From: Pirellulaceae bacterium
Lineage (GTDB): Bacteria > Planctomycetota > Planctomycetia > Pirellulales > Pirellulaceae
DNA length: 64,000 bases
Assembly (NCBI GenBank): GCA_022448315.1
Contig: JAKVCA010000027.1
Coordinates: 47,130 to 111,129, forward strand
Direction: 5' to 3'
Position 1 is the first letter of the stretch. Every line of letters begins with the position of its first letter. Shown in pieces: positions 34,009-42,631 of this stretch. A program made the position numbers and the translations under genes. The notes under the pieces were generated by a model that saw nothing but the letters and a program-made list of their open reading frames with translations, did no database searches and was not told where the DNA came from.

Positions 34009-35049
34009 ATGTGTTCGCAACGCTTCTTTTGCTTGACTCTTGCGTTCTGTTTGTTCGAAACAGGTCTTGGTCCTTCAATTCTCGTTGCGCAGGAAGAGTC
34101 GGGTCTTCGCGAGGAACTTCGTAATTATCCTGCGAGAATCCTGTTCGAAGCCTATGACGGCAACAATTGGGAACTGTTCATGATGAATGCGGACGGTTCC
34201 GACGTTCGAAATCTGACCAATACGCCGGATCAGCATGAGTTTTATCCGCAGGCTTCTCCCGACGGCACGATGCTCACGTTCATTTGTGATGAACAGGCAG
34301 AAGGCAAGACGGTTCGCAACGTTGACGTGATGCAGATCGATGGTCGTCATCGCAAGCGAGTCGCGAGTCAGGCTCGCCAACCCTGTTGGAGTCCGGATGG
34401 TAAGAAGATTGCCTTCGTCAGAATGGAGTTTGGCAAGTTCAACATCAAGGACTACGTCAGTCAGGGCCTGCTCATCTACAACGTCGCAAGTGGGGAGACC
34501 CGCGAAGCCGGAAACAAGAAGGTGCATCATATTTATGTCCCAAATTGGTCTCCGGATGGAAAGTGGATTGTGACAACAGTTCACGGCGGAATGGGGTTTG
34601 GGCATGCCATCATTGCGATTGAGATCGATGGAGATCGCGTGGTCGATCTGGGGATTCCCGGTTGCCGTCCCTGCCTCAGTGCGGATGGCAAACTCATCAC
34701 ATGGAGTAGTAACGACCATACCGTCAACGTAGGAACTCTAAAGTGGTCGGAAGAGGGTGTGAAAGTTGTGGGTCAAAAAGTGCTTCACCAGGAGAGTCAG
34801 CTCCATACCTATCATCCCGACTTTTCACCCGATGGCCGTTACGTGGTCTTCAGCCTTGGGCCCGGCGGACGCGTTCGCGCTGACGGACCGGGCACCCATA
34901 CCGAGGTCGCTGAGATGATCGGGGTTCGCGGGCCGTGGGAATTGGTTCTGAAACCCGTGACAGGAGAAGGGCCGTTGATCAAGTTGACTCGTGGTGAACA
35001 GCAGACCAGCAAGGAAGCGGAATGGATTTCTGTCAAAACCGATCGTTGA
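34009..35049 (+). CDS. Secreted TolB-like beta-propeller protein (PD40 repeats)
   Basis: 346 residues from ATG at 34009, with CGGGGTGA about 7 nt upstream. A signal peptide (FFCLTLAFCLFETGLGPSILVA) precedes at least five WD40-like beta-propeller (PD40) repeats: ILFEAYDGNNWELFMMNADGS, HEFYPQASPDGTMLTFIC, RQPCWSPDGKKIAFVRM, VPNWSPDGKWIVTTV and HPDFSPDGRYVVFSLG. The SPDG phrase recurs at each blade. Such proteins often bind other periplasmic proteins or sugars; the exact role is open. A perfect 8-bp hairpin lies just after the stop. Not obviously in an operon with the following FGE-like gene. Confidence 0.85.
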   Translation: MCSQRFFCLTLAFCLFETGLGPSILVAQEESGLREELRNYPARILFEAYDGNNWELFMMNADGSDVRNLTNTPDQHEFYPQASPDGTMLTFICDEQAEGKTVRNVDVMQIDGRHRKRVASQARQPCWSPDGKKIAFVRMEFGKFNIKDYVSQGLLIYNVASGETREAGNKKVHHIYVPNWSPDGKWIVTTVHGGMGFGHAIIAIEIDGDRVVDLGIPGCRPCLSADGKLITWSSNDHTVNVGTLKWSEEGVKVVGQKVLHQESQLHTYHPDFSPDGRYVVFSLGPGGRVRADGPGTHTEVAEMIGVRGPWELVLKPVTGEGPLIKLTRGEQQTSKEAEWISVKTDR

Positions 35050-35055
35050 TTGAGA

Positions 35056-35074
35056 GTCCGCCCAGTGGGCGGAC
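35056..35074 (+). terminator. Perfect 8-bp hairpin after the propeller gene (possible terminator)
   Basis: GTCCGCCC (35056-35063), loop AGT, GGGCGGAC (35067-35074). It starts 6 nt after the stop at 35049 and is G+C-rich, but no T-run follows, so it could equally be a small dispersed palindromic repeat. The strand is nominal as it is symmetrical. Confidence 0.45.
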
Positions 35075-35124
35075 CTACGCGTTGAGATTCAAACTTTTAG
35101 CCTTCCCCTGATGACGCTGAAGCG

Positions 35125-36072
35125 ATGGACAGAATGAATTTACTTGCAACCTCGGCCCCACGCGGGTTTGCGGTCGTCATGATTTTATTTGGCACGCTGA
35201 ATCTGGGATGCGGAACCGGATCCGTTACCACGTCCCAAGGACCGGTGAAGACTGCCGTTCTGCCGAAATGGGTTTCCGAATCGGGCGTATCGCAGATCCT
35301 TGTTCCTGCGGGTGACTTTGAAATGGGGAGTGGCGAAAGCGATGAGGGGCCTCGGCATCGTGTTCAAATTGCTGCGTTTGTGATGGATCAATATGAAGTC
35401 CTTCAGGAGGAATTGACGCGACTTCAGATCCCAGACGCCTCGCACTTCAAGGACCCTCGTCGGCCCGTCGAGATGGTCCGTTGGTCCGAGGCCGCGTTGC
35501 TGTGTAACGAACGTTCCAAGGCTGAAGGTTTGACCCCTTGTTACGATGACCTGACGTTCGAGTGTGATTTTGAGGCGGACGGCTACCGACTGCCAACCGA
35601 GGCCGAGTGGGAGTATGCCGCACGCGCCGGAAGTCAGGACGACTTTCCGCCGGGGCGCGAGACGAAGGGCTTGTCGGCCCGGGCATGCTATTCGGGGAAC
35701 TCAAGTAAAAAAACAGATTTGGCCGGATCGAGGAGGGCTAATGCCTGGGGATTTTACGATCTTCAAGGCAATGTGGCGGAGTGGTGTCAGGACGTGTACG
35801 AAGGGGACTACTATGCCAGAAGCCCAGTCGATAACCCTGTGGCGACAAGTGACGCACCCAAGCGTGTTTTGAGGGGCGGGTCTTGGAAATCTGATTCAGA
35901 TCAGTGTCGCATTACCGCGCGTTGGGCGGACGAACCGGGAATCGATGACGCCTGTTTTGCTCAGGACAGTTACGGATTTCGAATGGTTCGACGGGGGATG
36001 CCTGCCGACGAGGTGCGTGGCGGTAATGGGATTCCCGAATCATCTGTCTCGATCGACGGCCCAGCTTCCTGA
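35125..36072 (+). CDS. Formylglycine-generating-enzyme-like (SUMF1) lipoprotein
   Basis: 315 residues. The N-terminus has a hydrophobic stretch ending in a lipobox-like L-G-C (NLGCGTG, about residue 29-31), so it is a likely lipoprotein. The FGE-sulfatase domain (about 55-300) is clear: ILVPAGDFEMGSGESDEGPRHRVQI, VRWSEAALLCNERSKAEGLTPCYD, YRLPTEAEWEYAARAGSQD, WGFYDLQGNVAEWCQDVY and RVLRGGSWKSDSDQCRITARW, YGFRMVRR. The usual KYEVTQ after the first motif is altered to QYEVLQE. Only one Cys is seen near the active-site position, so true Cys-to-formylglycine activity is uncertain; most planctomycete paralogs are non-catalytic or of unknown role. Membrane-attached in the periplasm. Confidence 0.82.
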   Translation: MDRMNLLATSAPRGFAVVMILFGTLNLGCGTGSVTTSQGPVKTAVLPKWVSESGVSQILVPAGDFEMGSGESDEGPRHRVQIAAFVMDQYEVLQEELTRLQIPDASHFKDPRRPVEMVRWSEAALLCNERSKAEGLTPCYDDLTFECDFEADGYRLPTEAEWEYAARAGSQDDFPPGRETKGLSARACYSGNSSKKTDLAGSRRANAWGFYDLQGNVAEWCQDVYEGDYYARSPVDNPVATSDAPKRVLRGGSWKSDSDQCRITARWADEPGIDDACFAQDSYGFRMVRRGMPADEVRGGNGIPESSVSIDGPAS

Positions 36073-36123
36073 CCTTTTTGCCGCACTTTCGTTAACGGTT
36101 CACCGATTGAAATCGGATCTTCC

Positions 36124-37497
36124 ATGCTTTTTCATACCTGGATGTTTCTGATCTTTTTTGTGGTGGCCTGGTGTGGCTATCTGCTGCTTCGGAAAACGCC
36201 TTTGGCGACCGGTTGGCTGCTCGCCGCTTCGTATTTTTTCTACGGGTGTTGGAGCCCCTTGTTTTTGCTGCTCGTCGTCTATTCGACGGCGGTGGATTAC
36301 ACGGCCGTTTGGCTGATGGCCCGAACTCGCATGCGAACGTTCTGGCTCGTGCTTAGTCTTGTGAATAACCTGGGGCTATTGAGCCTATTCAAGTATGCCG
36401 ACTTTGCGGTAGAGAATCTCAACCTCTTGCTTCGGGGCATCGGGTTGGAGTCTTCTTTTGAATTGCCCGGTATTCTATTGCCAGTGGGAATCAGCTTTTA
36501 CACGTTCCAGTCCATGAGTTACACGATTGACTTCTATCGTGGACGTATTCCGCTCGAACCAAATTTGGTTCGCTTTGCAGCCTACGTCGCCTTGTTTCCC
36601 CAGTTGGTCGCGGGGCCCATTGAGCGAGCTGATTCGCTTCTGCCTCAGTTAAAGCAGAAAACTCAGCCTCGCTGGGCCGATTTCGCTGAAGGGCTTTCCC
36701 TTTTTGAGATCGGGTTGTTCAAGAAGCTCGCATTGGCCAACTACCTGGCCATGTATGTCGACCCGATTTATGCCGATCCTGAACGTGCCAGTGGTCTCGC
36801 ATTAATCGTTGGGACAGTCGCGTTTTCGTGGCAGATTTACTTCGACTTCAGTGGCTATACCGACATGGCAAGAGGAGTCGCCCGATTTTTTGGCTTCCGG
36901 CTCATGGTCAACTTTCGGCACCCCTATCTTGCGCAGGGACTGAGTGATTTCTGGTCGCGCTGGCATATCAGTTTGTCTCAGTGGTTTCGAGATTACGTTT
37001 ATATACCCTTAGGGGGCAATCGAGTTGGGTCAAATCGCCTCGCATTCAACCTTTTGATCACGTTTGTGCTCAGCGGTATATGGCACGGAGCAGCCTGGAC
37101 CTTCGTGGTGTGGGGACTCTGGCATGGACTTGGAATGGTCGGGGCGCGTCGGTTGGAAGAAAGCAAGGTATGGAAGCACGTACCTGCGGTTGTCAAAAGG
37201 TTATGCGTTTACGTATTTGTCTGCGTCGGTTGGATCTTTTTTCGGGCCGAAAGTATGGACGACGTTTTCATCATCTTCAGCAGGATGCTCCGTTTCGCGG
37301 GCGAGATCCAGTTGCCGCCAATTTGGATGGTGGCTTTGCTTACTGTCGTCTGGGGGTACCAGTTTCTCATCGAATCGCGATGGGTGAGATTCATCACTCA
37401 ACCTGTATTTGCGATTCCCATGGCGGTTGTCATGGTCCTGTATTTGTGTCTTCTGGGTGGCGATGAAGCGCAGCCATTCATCTACTTTCAATTCTGA
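36124..37497 (+). CDS. MBOAT-family O-acyltransferase (AlgI-like)
   Basis: 457 residues with about ten membrane helices. MBOAT features are in order: WCGYLLLRKTPLATGWLLAASYFFYG, VGISFYTFQSMSYTIDFYRG, YVALFPQLVAGPIERADSLLPQLK, and the acceptor region FWSRWHISLSQWFRDYVYIPLGG. The catalytic His lies in VLSGIWHGAAWTFVVWGLWHG. It transfers acyl (probably acetyl) groups across the inner membrane, as AlgI does for alginate. The next gene encodes an SGNH-type partner, as in AlgI/AlgX/AlgJ and DltB/DltD systems. The acceptor polymer is unknown. Probably co-transcribed with the SGNH gene (22-nt gap) after the FGE-like gene. Confidence 0.92.
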   Translation: MLFHTWMFLIFFVVAWCGYLLLRKTPLATGWLLAASYFFYGCWSPLFLLLVVYSTAVDYTAVWLMARTRMRTFWLVLSLVNNLGLLSLFKYADFAVENLNLLLRGIGLESSFELPGILLPVGISFYTFQSMSYTIDFYRGRIPLEPNLVRFAAYVALFPQLVAGPIERADSLLPQLKQKTQPRWADFAEGLSLFEIGLFKKLALANYLAMYVDPIYADPERASGLALIVGTVAFSWQIYFDFSGYTDMARGVARFFGFRLMVNFRHPYLAQGLSDFWSRWHISLSQWFRDYVYIPLGGNRVGSNRLAFNLLITFVLSGIWHGAAWTFVVWGLWHGLGMVGARRLEESKVWKHVPAVVKRLCVYVFVCVGWIFFRAESMDDVFIIFSRMLRFAGEIQLPPIWMVALLTVVWGYQFLIESRWVRFITQPVFAIPMAVVMVLYLCLLGGDEAQPFIYFQF

Positions 37498-37519
37498 TTT
37501 GCCTTCTCAGGACGGTTCC

Positions 37520-38737
37520 ATGACCGATGCATCCCAAGAATCGAATCCGCGGGATCGACTCAGTCGACCGACAGAGCCTTTGCCCGATTCGCAGGCCGAC
37601 CTTTCTCAGGCGAAGGGTGCGAAAGAGTGGACTCAAGCGCGTATGCCGGAGCCGGAGGGGGCGGTGGCACTTCATCTTGGTGTTCGCGGTTGGGGCGTTG
37701 TTGGGGGACTGCTTCTGGTTTTAGGGGGGCTCTTGCCAGAAATATGGAAGGCACTCGAACCTCTGGACGCAGGGCCGGATTGGAGAATTCCCTCGGAGTC
37801 GAGTGAGGACTATTGGCTGGTGAATCGTTGGACGGATGAGGTCGCTCACCAACAGCAGGTGCTTCTGGTTGGGGACTCTGTTATCTGGGGCGAATTCTCA
37901 AAACCCGACGAAACACTGGCTAGTTATCTGACCGCATTGTCTCCTGAGGTGACTTTTGCCAATGGCGGACTCAAAGGCCTCTGCCCCCTTGCTTATTCAG
38001 CGCTATTGAGCGACGTCATTTCTGTCAGGCGGCAGACGGGAATCGTCCTGCATTTCAATCCGATCTGGTTGACCTCACCGCAACGTGACCTTCAGGAAAA
38101 TCGGCCGACGCTTGTCAATCATCAAATGTTGTTGCCTCAGCTATGGCCTGATATTCCCGCATATCAGCCAGACTGGAATACTCGTATTGGGAACTTGATT
38201 GGGCGTAATCTTGGGCTGTTTCTGTGGGCCCGGCATTTGCGGATCGATGACTTTCAGGGGCAGGATTTTCAAAGCTGGACCCTGGAGCATCCAGCCCGAT
38301 TTCCTTGGGCCGGTATTGCACTCGATTCGCCCCAGCCCCGCGATGACGCTGCAAGTCAATATCGCCCGTCGAAAAGGGCAATTCGAAAATCGACCTATTC
38401 ATGGGTCGATAGAAATTCCTCAAGCGATGGCTCATTGCAGTTGGCCAGCTTTCAACGTGCAATTGAAGCATTGCAGCAGCAAGGTTGTCCCGTCTTTTGT
38501 TTGGTTGGCCAACTCAATCCCGCGCTCCAAACCTCAGGAAGTCTCGAAAACGAGCAAGCGATTCAGCAGAACCTTTTGAATTGGTTGGAGAAAAAGCAGG
38601 TGCTTTATACACGCCTGCCTGCCGAGCCGCAGTGGATGGCAGATTCCAGCCATCCGTTGCCACTGGGGTATCGGGTTCAGGCCGATGTCGTATGGCAAGA
38701 TCCCCTGTTTCAATCCTGGTTGCAGAGTCTTCGTTGA
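37520..38737 (+). CDS. SGNH-like partner of the MBOAT acyltransferase
   Basis: 405 residues from ATG at 37520 (MTDASQESNPRDR), which has AGGA 8 nt upstream; an ORF from 37409 overlaps the MBOAT gene. A hydrophilic 50-residue lead is followed by one TM helix (about 57-75, GVVGGLLLVLGGLLPEIWK), leaving the rest periplasmic. SGNH motifs: block I L-V-G-D-S-V-I (about 117-123), a Gly/Asn region (FANGGLKGLCPLAYS) and block V D-S-S-H-P (about 379-383) with catalytic Asp and His. It resembles AlgJ/AlgX/DltD proteins that complete O-acetylation outside. Pairing with the MBOAT gene supports polysaccharide acetylation; the polymer is unidentified. Confidence 0.85.
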   Translation: MTDASQESNPRDRLSRPTEPLPDSQADLSQAKGAKEWTQARMPEPEGAVALHLGVRGWGVVGGLLLVLGGLLPEIWKALEPLDAGPDWRIPSESSEDYWLVNRWTDEVAHQQQVLLVGDSVIWGEFSKPDETLASYLTALSPEVTFANGGLKGLCPLAYSALLSDVISVRRQTGIVLHFNPIWLTSPQRDLQENRPTLVNHQMLLPQLWPDIPAYQPDWNTRIGNLIGRNLGLFLWARHLRIDDFQGQDFQSWTLEHPARFPWAGIALDSPQPRDDAASQYRPSKRAIRKSTYSWVDRNSSSDGSLQLASFQRAIEALQQQGCPVFCLVGQLNPALQTSGSLENEQAIQQNLLNWLEKKQVLYTRLPAEPQWMADSSHPLPLGYRVQADVVWQDPLFQSWLQSLR

Positions 38738-38982
38738 TGCGAGTTTCTGAGATGGGGAGCGATCGCGGCTGTCTTCTCATGAGTGAAGAGCGGGCTCGGG
38801 TGGTCTGACGACTACCAGAGTACGGACGAAAACCGGGGTAGACGTGTCTCGCAATGCTAGCGGGCCTTTCTTTGATTGCTATTTACCTTTGGTTTTCGCT
38901 TTGCTAACGTCCGCGACTCTGGAAAAAGAGTTCTGTTCATGGGTTGTGGTCCAATCGGGCGACGCCTCAGGGTGAAGGCTCA

Positions 38983-39807
38983 ATGGCTAAAAACATCTCA
39001 ATGCTTTGTTTGCTTTCTCTTGGTACCCTCGCGTTGTCAGGGTGTGCGCAGGGTGGTTTGGGGATGGGGCGTGCTGCAATGACTCAGGCAGCGACAGACA
39101 ATGCCCAGTTGGCTGCTCAGATGCAGGATCTCAATCAACGGATTCAGCGGTTTGATGCCGACAACAATGCGCTTCAAACTGAAGTGGCCAGACTGCAGCA
39201 GCAACTTGGCGTGACGGAAGAAGAGAAATCGCTTCTTCGTGAGCAGTTGGCGGCAATGACCCAGCAGTTGCAACAGGCACAGGTGGCGACTCAGGAAGTG
39301 GATCAACGCCTCAACGCCCTGCAGGCCTCGACGAGGTTCAATGGCGGGGCGACCATCAGTGCGAATAACAGTTTGACTCAGCGATTGAAGACGGTCGAGA
39401 TTGCGGGGCTTGAAGTACGACAAGATGGCGACGTGATACGAGTTGAACTTCCGTCAGACAAAGTTTTTTCGGCGGGCACCACACAACTTAATCAGTTGGG
39501 GACGACGTACCTGGATCAGGTTGCCGCGGCGATCCGACGATATTATCCGAGACAGATTGTCGGTGTTGAAGGCCACTTTGACAGTCAGTCGTTGGCAAAT
39601 TCTTCCTATACGACGCATCAACTGACCGCGACTCAGGCGATTGCGGTACTGCACCAGTTGACGCGAAGTGGTCTACCGGAAAAGCAGCTGTTTACCATGA
39701 GTATGGGAGACTCTCGGCCGTTATTCAGCAACGGTGATCCAAACGGTCAAGCGAGAAATCGCCGTGTTGAAATTGTGATCTATCCAGAAACCTATGAGTC
39801 GTCGTAG
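38983..39807 (+). CDS. OmpA-family lipoprotein with coiled coil (Pal-like)
   Basis: 274 residues from ATG at 38983 (MAKNISMLCLLSLGTLALSGC), with GAAGG 5 nt upstream; 38944 is an in-frame alternative that would disturb the signal. The lipobox is L-S-G-C. Residues about 45-120 are a long coiled coil rich in Gln and Leu (QDLNQRIQRFDADNNALQTEVARLQQQLG). The C-terminal OmpA-like domain (about 160-270) shows DKVFSAGTTQLNQLGTTYLDQVAAAIRRYYP, VEGHFDSQ and the binding signature NGQARNRRVEI. It should anchor the outer or cytoplasmic membrane to the wall (OmpA domain binds diaminopimelate where peptidoglycan is present). Stand-alone gene. Confidence 0.88.
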   Translation: MAKNISMLCLLSLGTLALSGCAQGGLGMGRAAMTQAATDNAQLAAQMQDLNQRIQRFDADNNALQTEVARLQQQLGVTEEEKSLLREQLAAMTQQLQQAQVATQEVDQRLNALQASTRFNGGATISANNSLTQRLKTVEIAGLEVRQDGDVIRVELPSDKVFSAGTTQLNQLGTTYLDQVAAAIRRYYPRQIVGVEGHFDSQSLANSSYTTHQLTATQAIAVLHQLTRSGLPEKQLFTMSMGDSRPLFSNGDPNGQARNRRVEIVIYPETYESS

Positions 39808-40087
39808 TTTTAAATCTCTGGCTCGCAAATCGAACACCCATCAGGTGGTTGTCTGCGATGAGGGTGAGAAGTCGCCTTCAAATTCTTGGTTCGGTTCATC
39901 GGTTTCGTGAGAACCGGCACCTTCTCGCGGAATGCGCGTTGCGTTTGTTTTTCAGGGTCCCCTGCCCTTTCGGCACGATGCATCTTTTAGCATGATAGTC
40001 GAGAGCTACGGAGGACTCGGTCGGGAACGGGCGATTTCAGCGGACCAATGATTCAGACTGCCATAGCGAGATTGTGAGCGGGGTTTT

Positions 40088-40714
40088 ATGTCGATTGCCA
40101 TTGTCGATTACCAAATGGGTAACCTTCGTAGTGTCCAGAAGGCGTTTGAGAAGGTTGGGCAGCAAGCGGTGATCACGAGTGAGCCGCGAGAGGTATTGGC
40201 CGCGGATAAAGTGGTTCTGCCCGGTGTGGGCGCGTTTCGTGACGCCATTGCTGAGCTTCGGCGTCGAGATTTGGTGGGGCCGTTGGGAGAGGTGATCGAG
40301 TCGGGTAAACCTTTTTTGGGAATCTGTTTGGGCCTGCAGTTGCTGTTTGATGTCAGCTATGAAGATGGCGAGTTCGAAGGGTTGGGGTTGGTCGCGGGGG
40401 AAGTGCGAAAGTTCCAGTTGCCGAGTGAATTCAAAGTTCCACATATGGGTTGGAATGAGGTTGAGCATCGATTGGCAGCGCCTCACATGTCCGGGATTGA
40501 ATCCGGGACTCACTTTTATTTTGTGCATTCCTACTATGTGGCGCCCAAGGACCCGAGCCTGATTGCATTGACGGCGGATTATGGAGGGGATTTCTGCGCG
40601 GCAATTCGGCGTAAGAATCTCTTTGCAACCCAGTTTCATCCCGAAAAAAGTCAGGCGAACGGCCTGAAAATACTCGACAATTTCGCCAAATGGGATGGTT
40701 CTTCATCCGTTTGA
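40088..40714 (+). CDS. hisH: Imidazole glycerol phosphate synthase, glutamine amidotransferase subunit
   Basis: 208 residues. HisH hydrolyses glutamine and passes ammonia to HisF for imidazole ring formation in histidine synthesis. Class-I amidotransferase residues: Cys80 in [12 protein letters not shown], and His184 and Glu186 in [10 protein letters not shown]. Start [22 protein letters not shown] and [17 protein letters not shown] are family-typical. The ATG at 40088 follows a GGGG run. Other his genes (hisF, hisA) are not adjacent, so the pathway is dispersed. A gap of about 280 nt without genes precedes it. Confidence 0.97.
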   Translation: MSIAIVDYQMGNLRSVQKAFEKVGQQAVITSEPREVLAADKVVLPGVGAFRDAIAELRRRDLVGPLGEVIESGKPFLGICLGLQLLFDVSYEDGEFEGLGLVAGEVRKFQLPSEFKVPHMGWNEVEHRLAAPHMSGIESGTHFYFVHSYYVAPKDPSLIALTADYGGDFCAAIRRKNLFATQFHPEKSQANGLKILDNFAKWDGSSSV

Positions 40715-41140
40715 GGACGGAAGTCGAGACCGCAAAGTGATTCGGCCCAAGTGCTGGTTTGCAAGCGGCATCTGAGATTTCTAGGGGCGATTTTTCTGGG
40801 ACGTCGCATCTCTTCTAGGAAGTCGCATCCAGACAAGGCGTTGGCCTTTTCTTTAGCGACTTGGACCTGCGGTCAGATTCGTGGGGCGGCCCCTTCAGAG
40901 GCAGGCGGACGTCCAAAGGTTCTGACTTTCTCACGCCTGGTTTCTATCGACCGACCCTGTTTTGTGGGCTTTTGGGTTGAGCATTCGGTGACATTAGTGT
41001 ATTTTTGTACACTAGTGTAAATATTTATACATGCTTGTGCCGATACGTGACCAGACGTGTCAAAGGATCGCATTACCCTTCTGATTCACTTGCTTAGCCA
41101 TCCAAACAGGATGTTGGTTTCAGGAGGAGAGAGGCTGAAG
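40715..41140 (+). promoter_or_regulatory. Promoter region of the imu cassette (intergenic)
   Basis: The only AT-rich, palindrome-dense stretch of the gap lies at 40990-41035 (listed separately). The rest has no gene of coding quality. A GTG-initiated ORF start at 41057 would place the imuA start nearer, but the ATG at 41141 has a much better ribosome-binding site, so the 41057-41140 part is probably the leader. Confidence 0.5.
40995..41031 (+). promoter_or_regulatory. Overlapping palindromes, candidate SOS/LexA-type operator
   Basis: TAGTGTA (40995-41001), 6 nt, TACACTA (41008-41014); then TACACTAGTGTA is a perfect 12-bp palindrome (41008-41019); then TAAATATTTA (41018-41027), flanked by TGTA and TACA. 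The overlap of three dyads in 37 nt is striking and sits upstream of the SOS-type genes. LexA boxes differ between phyla and I do not know the planctomycete one, so the assignment is by position only. It may also overlap the -10 region. Confidence 0.5.
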
Positions 41141-42631
41141 ATGCAGGAATTGATTCAAGAGTTCGCCAATTTTGATGAGACTGAGTTTGATGAGTTTGCC
41201 GAGTCCGCTTCGGGAAACAAGCATGCGTTAGGAGACAAAGCGGCAGAGCCCAAAGCAGTAGAAGACAAGGATGGCCTCGAAGGCCAGATCGTGAGCGTGA
41301 GGGAGCTCGGCCCTGACATGAAGAGAGTCGGGGGATGGGGCTTGAGAGAGGGCTTCGATAGGCGAAAACCCGGCTCCGCTCAAGGAGTTTCAGCTCAGGG
41401 AGTCCCCGACTCTGGACAGACTGCTGACTTAAAGGCTGTTTTGAAATCCGCGCGTCTGAATTCGGCGGAACGAAGTCCTGAGAGCGGACCGTTTTTCTTG
41501 GACTTGAATTCGAGCCCATGGCGTTTCGCGGAAGAAACAAAGGCACCGACGCATGAAGGCACACACGAAGAAACGCGTCAAAACTTAGTGAAGAAGGGGC
41601 CAGTCGAGGAGCGTGGTCCTTCATCGGAGGTGGTTGCCGATTTGCGACGCCAGCTTCAGGGGATGGAGCGTACCCACTTGCCTCGAGAACGTCGGTGTGT
41701 GACGAGTGGTTTTCCGGCCTTGGATCAGGTGCTTCCTCAAGGAGGCTTAGAAGCAGGGAGTTTGGTGGAGTGGCTCAGTCAGGGACCTGGGAGTGGGACT
41801 CTGCCGCTGGCATTGCAGATGGCCCGTCAGGTGTGCGGTGAGCGTGGGCTGCTGGTGATGGTGGATCGAACGCATCGTCTTTATCCTCCCGCCTTGGAGA
41901 CTTGGGGATTTTCCTTGCAGCGGTTGTTATGGGTTCGGCCAGAAAGTGTGGAGGATGAGCGTTGGGCGGTGGATCAAGCTTTGCGTTGTCCGGGAGTTTC
42001 CGCTGTTTGGTGCAGCATGGGAGCGCTGGATTCACGTTGGCTACGCCGTTTTCAATTGGCGGCCGAGACGGGCGGCACTTTGGGCCTGCTCGAACGTCCG
42101 AGAACCGTTCGAGGGCAACCTTCATGGGCGGATTTGCAAATTGTCTCTCGCCCTCGTCCTTGTTTGCGGGCAACCCAAGAGCGGACAAGTCAGGAATGGC
42201 CCGCACGACATGTTGCGCGTCAAGATGTCGCGCGTCACGATGTTGCGCGTCACGATGTTGCGCGTCACGATGTTGCGCGTCACGCGACCCGTGACTTGGG
42301 GAATCACTATGGGGATGAAGAAGTTTGGCAACTGGAGTTGGAGGTCACTCGAGGCCATGGTTTAGCTCGTGGTTTCATTTGGCAAGTCGAGATGGATCTG
42401 GGGCAAGGAAATCTGAAGGAGTATCAAATTCAAAAACGATCGGACAAGCGACAGGTCGGTTCGCAGGAGAGGCAAGATGGGAGCCAGCGATCATCCACAT
42501 TCGATTCGACTTTGCGATCGTCCCCAGCAAAGCATCGAGCTCGAGAAGTCGGCGACGGGAAAGCGTTACCTGTGCGTTTGGTTTCCCAATTGGCCCATCC
42601 AACGCCTCGTCGTCGATCGGCCCGAGCTTAG
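41141..42631 (+). CDS. imuA: ImuA-like RecA-fold protein of the mutasome
   Basis: 496 residues from ATG at 41141, which follows the strong AGGAGGAGAGAGG ribosome-binding site. Residues about 1-190 are poorly conserved, charged and Ser/Gln/Glu-rich. A RecA-like core (about 195-370) shows VTSGFPALDQVLPQGGLEAGSLVEWLSQGPGSGT, LLVMVDRTHRLYPPALETWG and GLLERPRTVRG. The P-loop-like GPGSGT lacks the Lys of a canonical Walker A, as usual in ImuA. ImuA helps recruit the ImuB/DnaE2 polymerase complex for SOS mutagenesis. The C-terminus (about 355 on) contains five 15-nt tandem repeats and an Arg-rich tail, which overlaps imuB by 155 nt. Cytoplasmic. Confidence 0.85.
   Translation: MQELIQEFANFDETEFDEFAESASGNKHALGDKAAEPKAVEDKDGLEGQIVSVRELGPDMKRVGGWGLREGFDRRKPGSAQGVSAQGVPDSGQTADLKAVLKSARLNSAERSPESGPFFLDLNSSPWRFAEETKAPTHEGTHEETRQNLVKKGPVEERGPSSEVVADLRRQLQGMERTHLPRERRCVTSGFPALDQVLPQGGLEAGSLVEWLSQGPGSGTLPLALQMARQVCGERGLLVMVDRTHRLYPPALETWGFSLQRLLWVRPESVEDERWAVDQALRCPGVSAVWCSMGALDSRWLRRFQLAAETGGTLGLLERPRTVRGQPSWADLQIVSRPRPCLRATQERTSQEWPARHVARQDVARHDVARHDVARHDVARHATRDLGNHYGDEEVWQLELEVTRGHGLARGFIWQVEMDLGQGNLKEYQIQKRSDKRQVGSQERQDGSQRSSTFDSTLRSSPAKHRAREVGDGKALPVRLVSQLAHPTPRRRSARA
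42209..42283 (+). repeat. Five in-frame 15-bp tandem repeats in imuA
   Basis: Units of GATGTTGCGCGTCAC encode DVARH: HVARQ once, then DVARH four times. The last three copies are identical. The array is in frame in the C-terminal half of ImuA, so copy-number change would not break the protein. It looks like a recent minisatellite expansion. Confidence 0.9.

Noticed and set aside
35056..35074. A transposon end or IS terminus at the perfect hairpin
   Set aside because: No second end, target duplication or transposase was found; it is just a short palindrome after a stop codon.
40037..40639. A 200-residue minus-strand ORF inside hisH
   Set aside because: Antisense shadow of a gene with complete HisH catalytic residues.
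42209..42283. The tandem repeats as a CRISPR or other array
   Set aside because: There are no spacers; the 15-bp units are directly adjacent and in frame in imuA.
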